The notes beneath the pieces were generated by a model. That model made no database searches and was not told the origin of the DNA. It saw nothing but the letters and a program-made list of their open reading frames with translations. Made by a program: the position numbers and the translations under genes. A stretch of DNA of 14,358 nucleotides, from contig NCCR01000105.1 in the NCBI GenBank assembly GCA_002279765.1, positions 1-14,358 on the forward strand, in the 5' to 3' direction. The stretch's first letter is position 1. Each line of letters starts with the position of its first letter. Below are positions 13,720 to 14,358 of this stretch, piece by piece. The DNA comes from Verrucomicrobia bacterium 12-59-8 (lineage in GTDB: Bacteria > Verrucomicrobiota > Verrucomicrobiae > Verrucomicrobiales > Verrucomicrobiaceae).

Positions 13720-14120
13720 CCGTTGCCGGTGCCAGCCTGCAGTTACGCGCAGCGGGCATTGCCCGAAAGACTGCGAGCGACCACCGCGACATAAAGGCAA
13801 AGATTCTTGGGGCTTTGTTGACGCACCAGCGTTGGCAAAGCCCTTGCCTGTGATGAGACAAGATGCCAGGCGCGAATGGCGCTCTGGTATAGCGTTTTCC
13901 AAAAGCGGATTTCCAGAAAGCAGCGCACGGAGGACCAAGCGCACGCTCAGCGCTGGTAGGGCAGGCTGTCCTCAGCCAGCCGTCGTCGAAGCCCATGCCC
14001 TTCGAGCTAAAAACAGACTGCTAAATGGAAATGAGATCTGCAACTTGCTACAAGCAGGAGGCGGGTTCTCGACCCTTGGCGAGTTCCCCCTGGTTTTTCG
14101 ACATCATGACTGGGATGCCC
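13720..14120. other. Non-coding stretch with dispersed-element remnants
   Basis: Overlapping open frames exist on both strands, but none has a recognisable product or a ribosome site. The stretch holds GGTAGGGC followed by a hairpin GGCTG-TCCT-CAGCC (13964-13977), the same word order as in the inverted repeat at 651-736, so it is probably a remnant of the same dispersed element family. Confidence 0.5.
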
Positions 14121-14358
14121 ACCGCCCCCCATCTCCGCCCCGTGATACAGGCTGCCAGCCTGTAGTATGGAAACCACCCGCAAAGCCAAACGATCAAACT
14201 ACCCACCCACCGCCCCCCATCTCCGGCCCGTGATACAGGCTGCCAGCCTGTGGTATTGAAAACCCACCCGCAAAGCCAAACGATCAAGCCACCAACCGCC
14301 CCGTGATACAGGCTGCCAGCCTGTGGTATGGAAACCACCCGCAAAGCCAAACGATCAA
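14121..14358 (+). repeat. Three ~87-bp tandem repeats, each with a 17-bp palindrome
   Basis: Three units start at 14121, 14209 and 14295; the third runs to the window end, so the array may go on. Each contains ACAGGCTG-C-CAGCCTGT, a perfect palindrome with one central base, at 14147-14163, 14235-14251 and 14308-14324. Each is followed by GTAT and then CCACCCGCAAAGCCAAACG and ATCAA. The units are nearly identical apart from a lost segment in the third. The core resembles REP-type extragenic palindromes. Spacers are not unique, so it is not CRISPR. Confidence 0.9.

Noticed and set aside
13691..14233. 180-codon plus-strand frame at the right end
   Set aside because: It spans repeat elements and the tandem array, overlaps competing frames on both strands, and has no recognisable product.
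14121..14358. Possible CRISPR array
   Set aside because: The units are tandem copies with nearly identical sequence throughout, there are no unique spacers, and no cas gene is nearby.

Overview
The window looks like a chromosomal segment from a GC-rich, aerobic or microaerobic Gram-negative heterotroph. A member of the Verrucomicrobia close to Prosthecobacter/Verrucomicrobium is my best guess. This rests on the style of the genes (fused ccoNO, very weak Shine-Dalgarno sequences), the many dispersed palindromic intergenic elements, and the array built on ACAGGCTG-C-CAGCCTGT. It is inference; there is no rRNA or marker gene here.

Layout. 1-381 (minus): the N-terminal part of an exported protein of unknown function, running off the window. 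382-1252: no gene, but a large imperfect inverted repeat and one copy of a dispersed repeat. 1253-2410: a DUF1016/YhcG-type PD-(D/E)XK nuclease gene that carries a perfect 29-bp palindrome inside its coding sequence and is flanked by two copies of a ~77-bp direct repeat. 2411-3065: no gene; a repeat, alternative hairpins and a good rho-independent terminator.

3066-8928 (plus): a cbb3-type cytochrome c oxidase operon, ccoS - ccoNO (fused) - ccoQ - ccoP - ccoG - a short ccoH-like gene - a TauE/SafE (DsbD_2-like) membrane protein. CcoP has one CxxCH instead of the usual two and ends in an Ala/Thr/Pro repeat tail. The copper ATPase ccoI is not in the window. Two genes here (ccoQ at 5670, ccoH-like at 8088) are very short and easily missed.

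8934-12861: an inorganic-carbon module. A LysR-type regulator (minus) is divergent from sbtA (sodium/bicarbonate symporter family), which is followed by sbtB (PII-like regulator), a beta-carbonic anhydrase with a lipoprotein-type signal peptide, and a second, 84% identical beta-carbonic anhydrase without a signal peptide. The simplest reading is a bicarbonate acquisition system with a carbonic anhydrase on each side of the membrane, in an organism with no carboxysome or RuBisCO gene in view. Its proximity to a high-affinity oxidase may mean both serve growth where O2 and CO2 are unusual or limiting, but that is speculation.

13348-13719 is a small unrecognised beta-rich protein in a more AT-rich patch with a plausible sigma70 promoter. 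The rest, to 14358, is non-coding repeat sequence ending in at least three ~87-bp tandem units, cut by the window edge.
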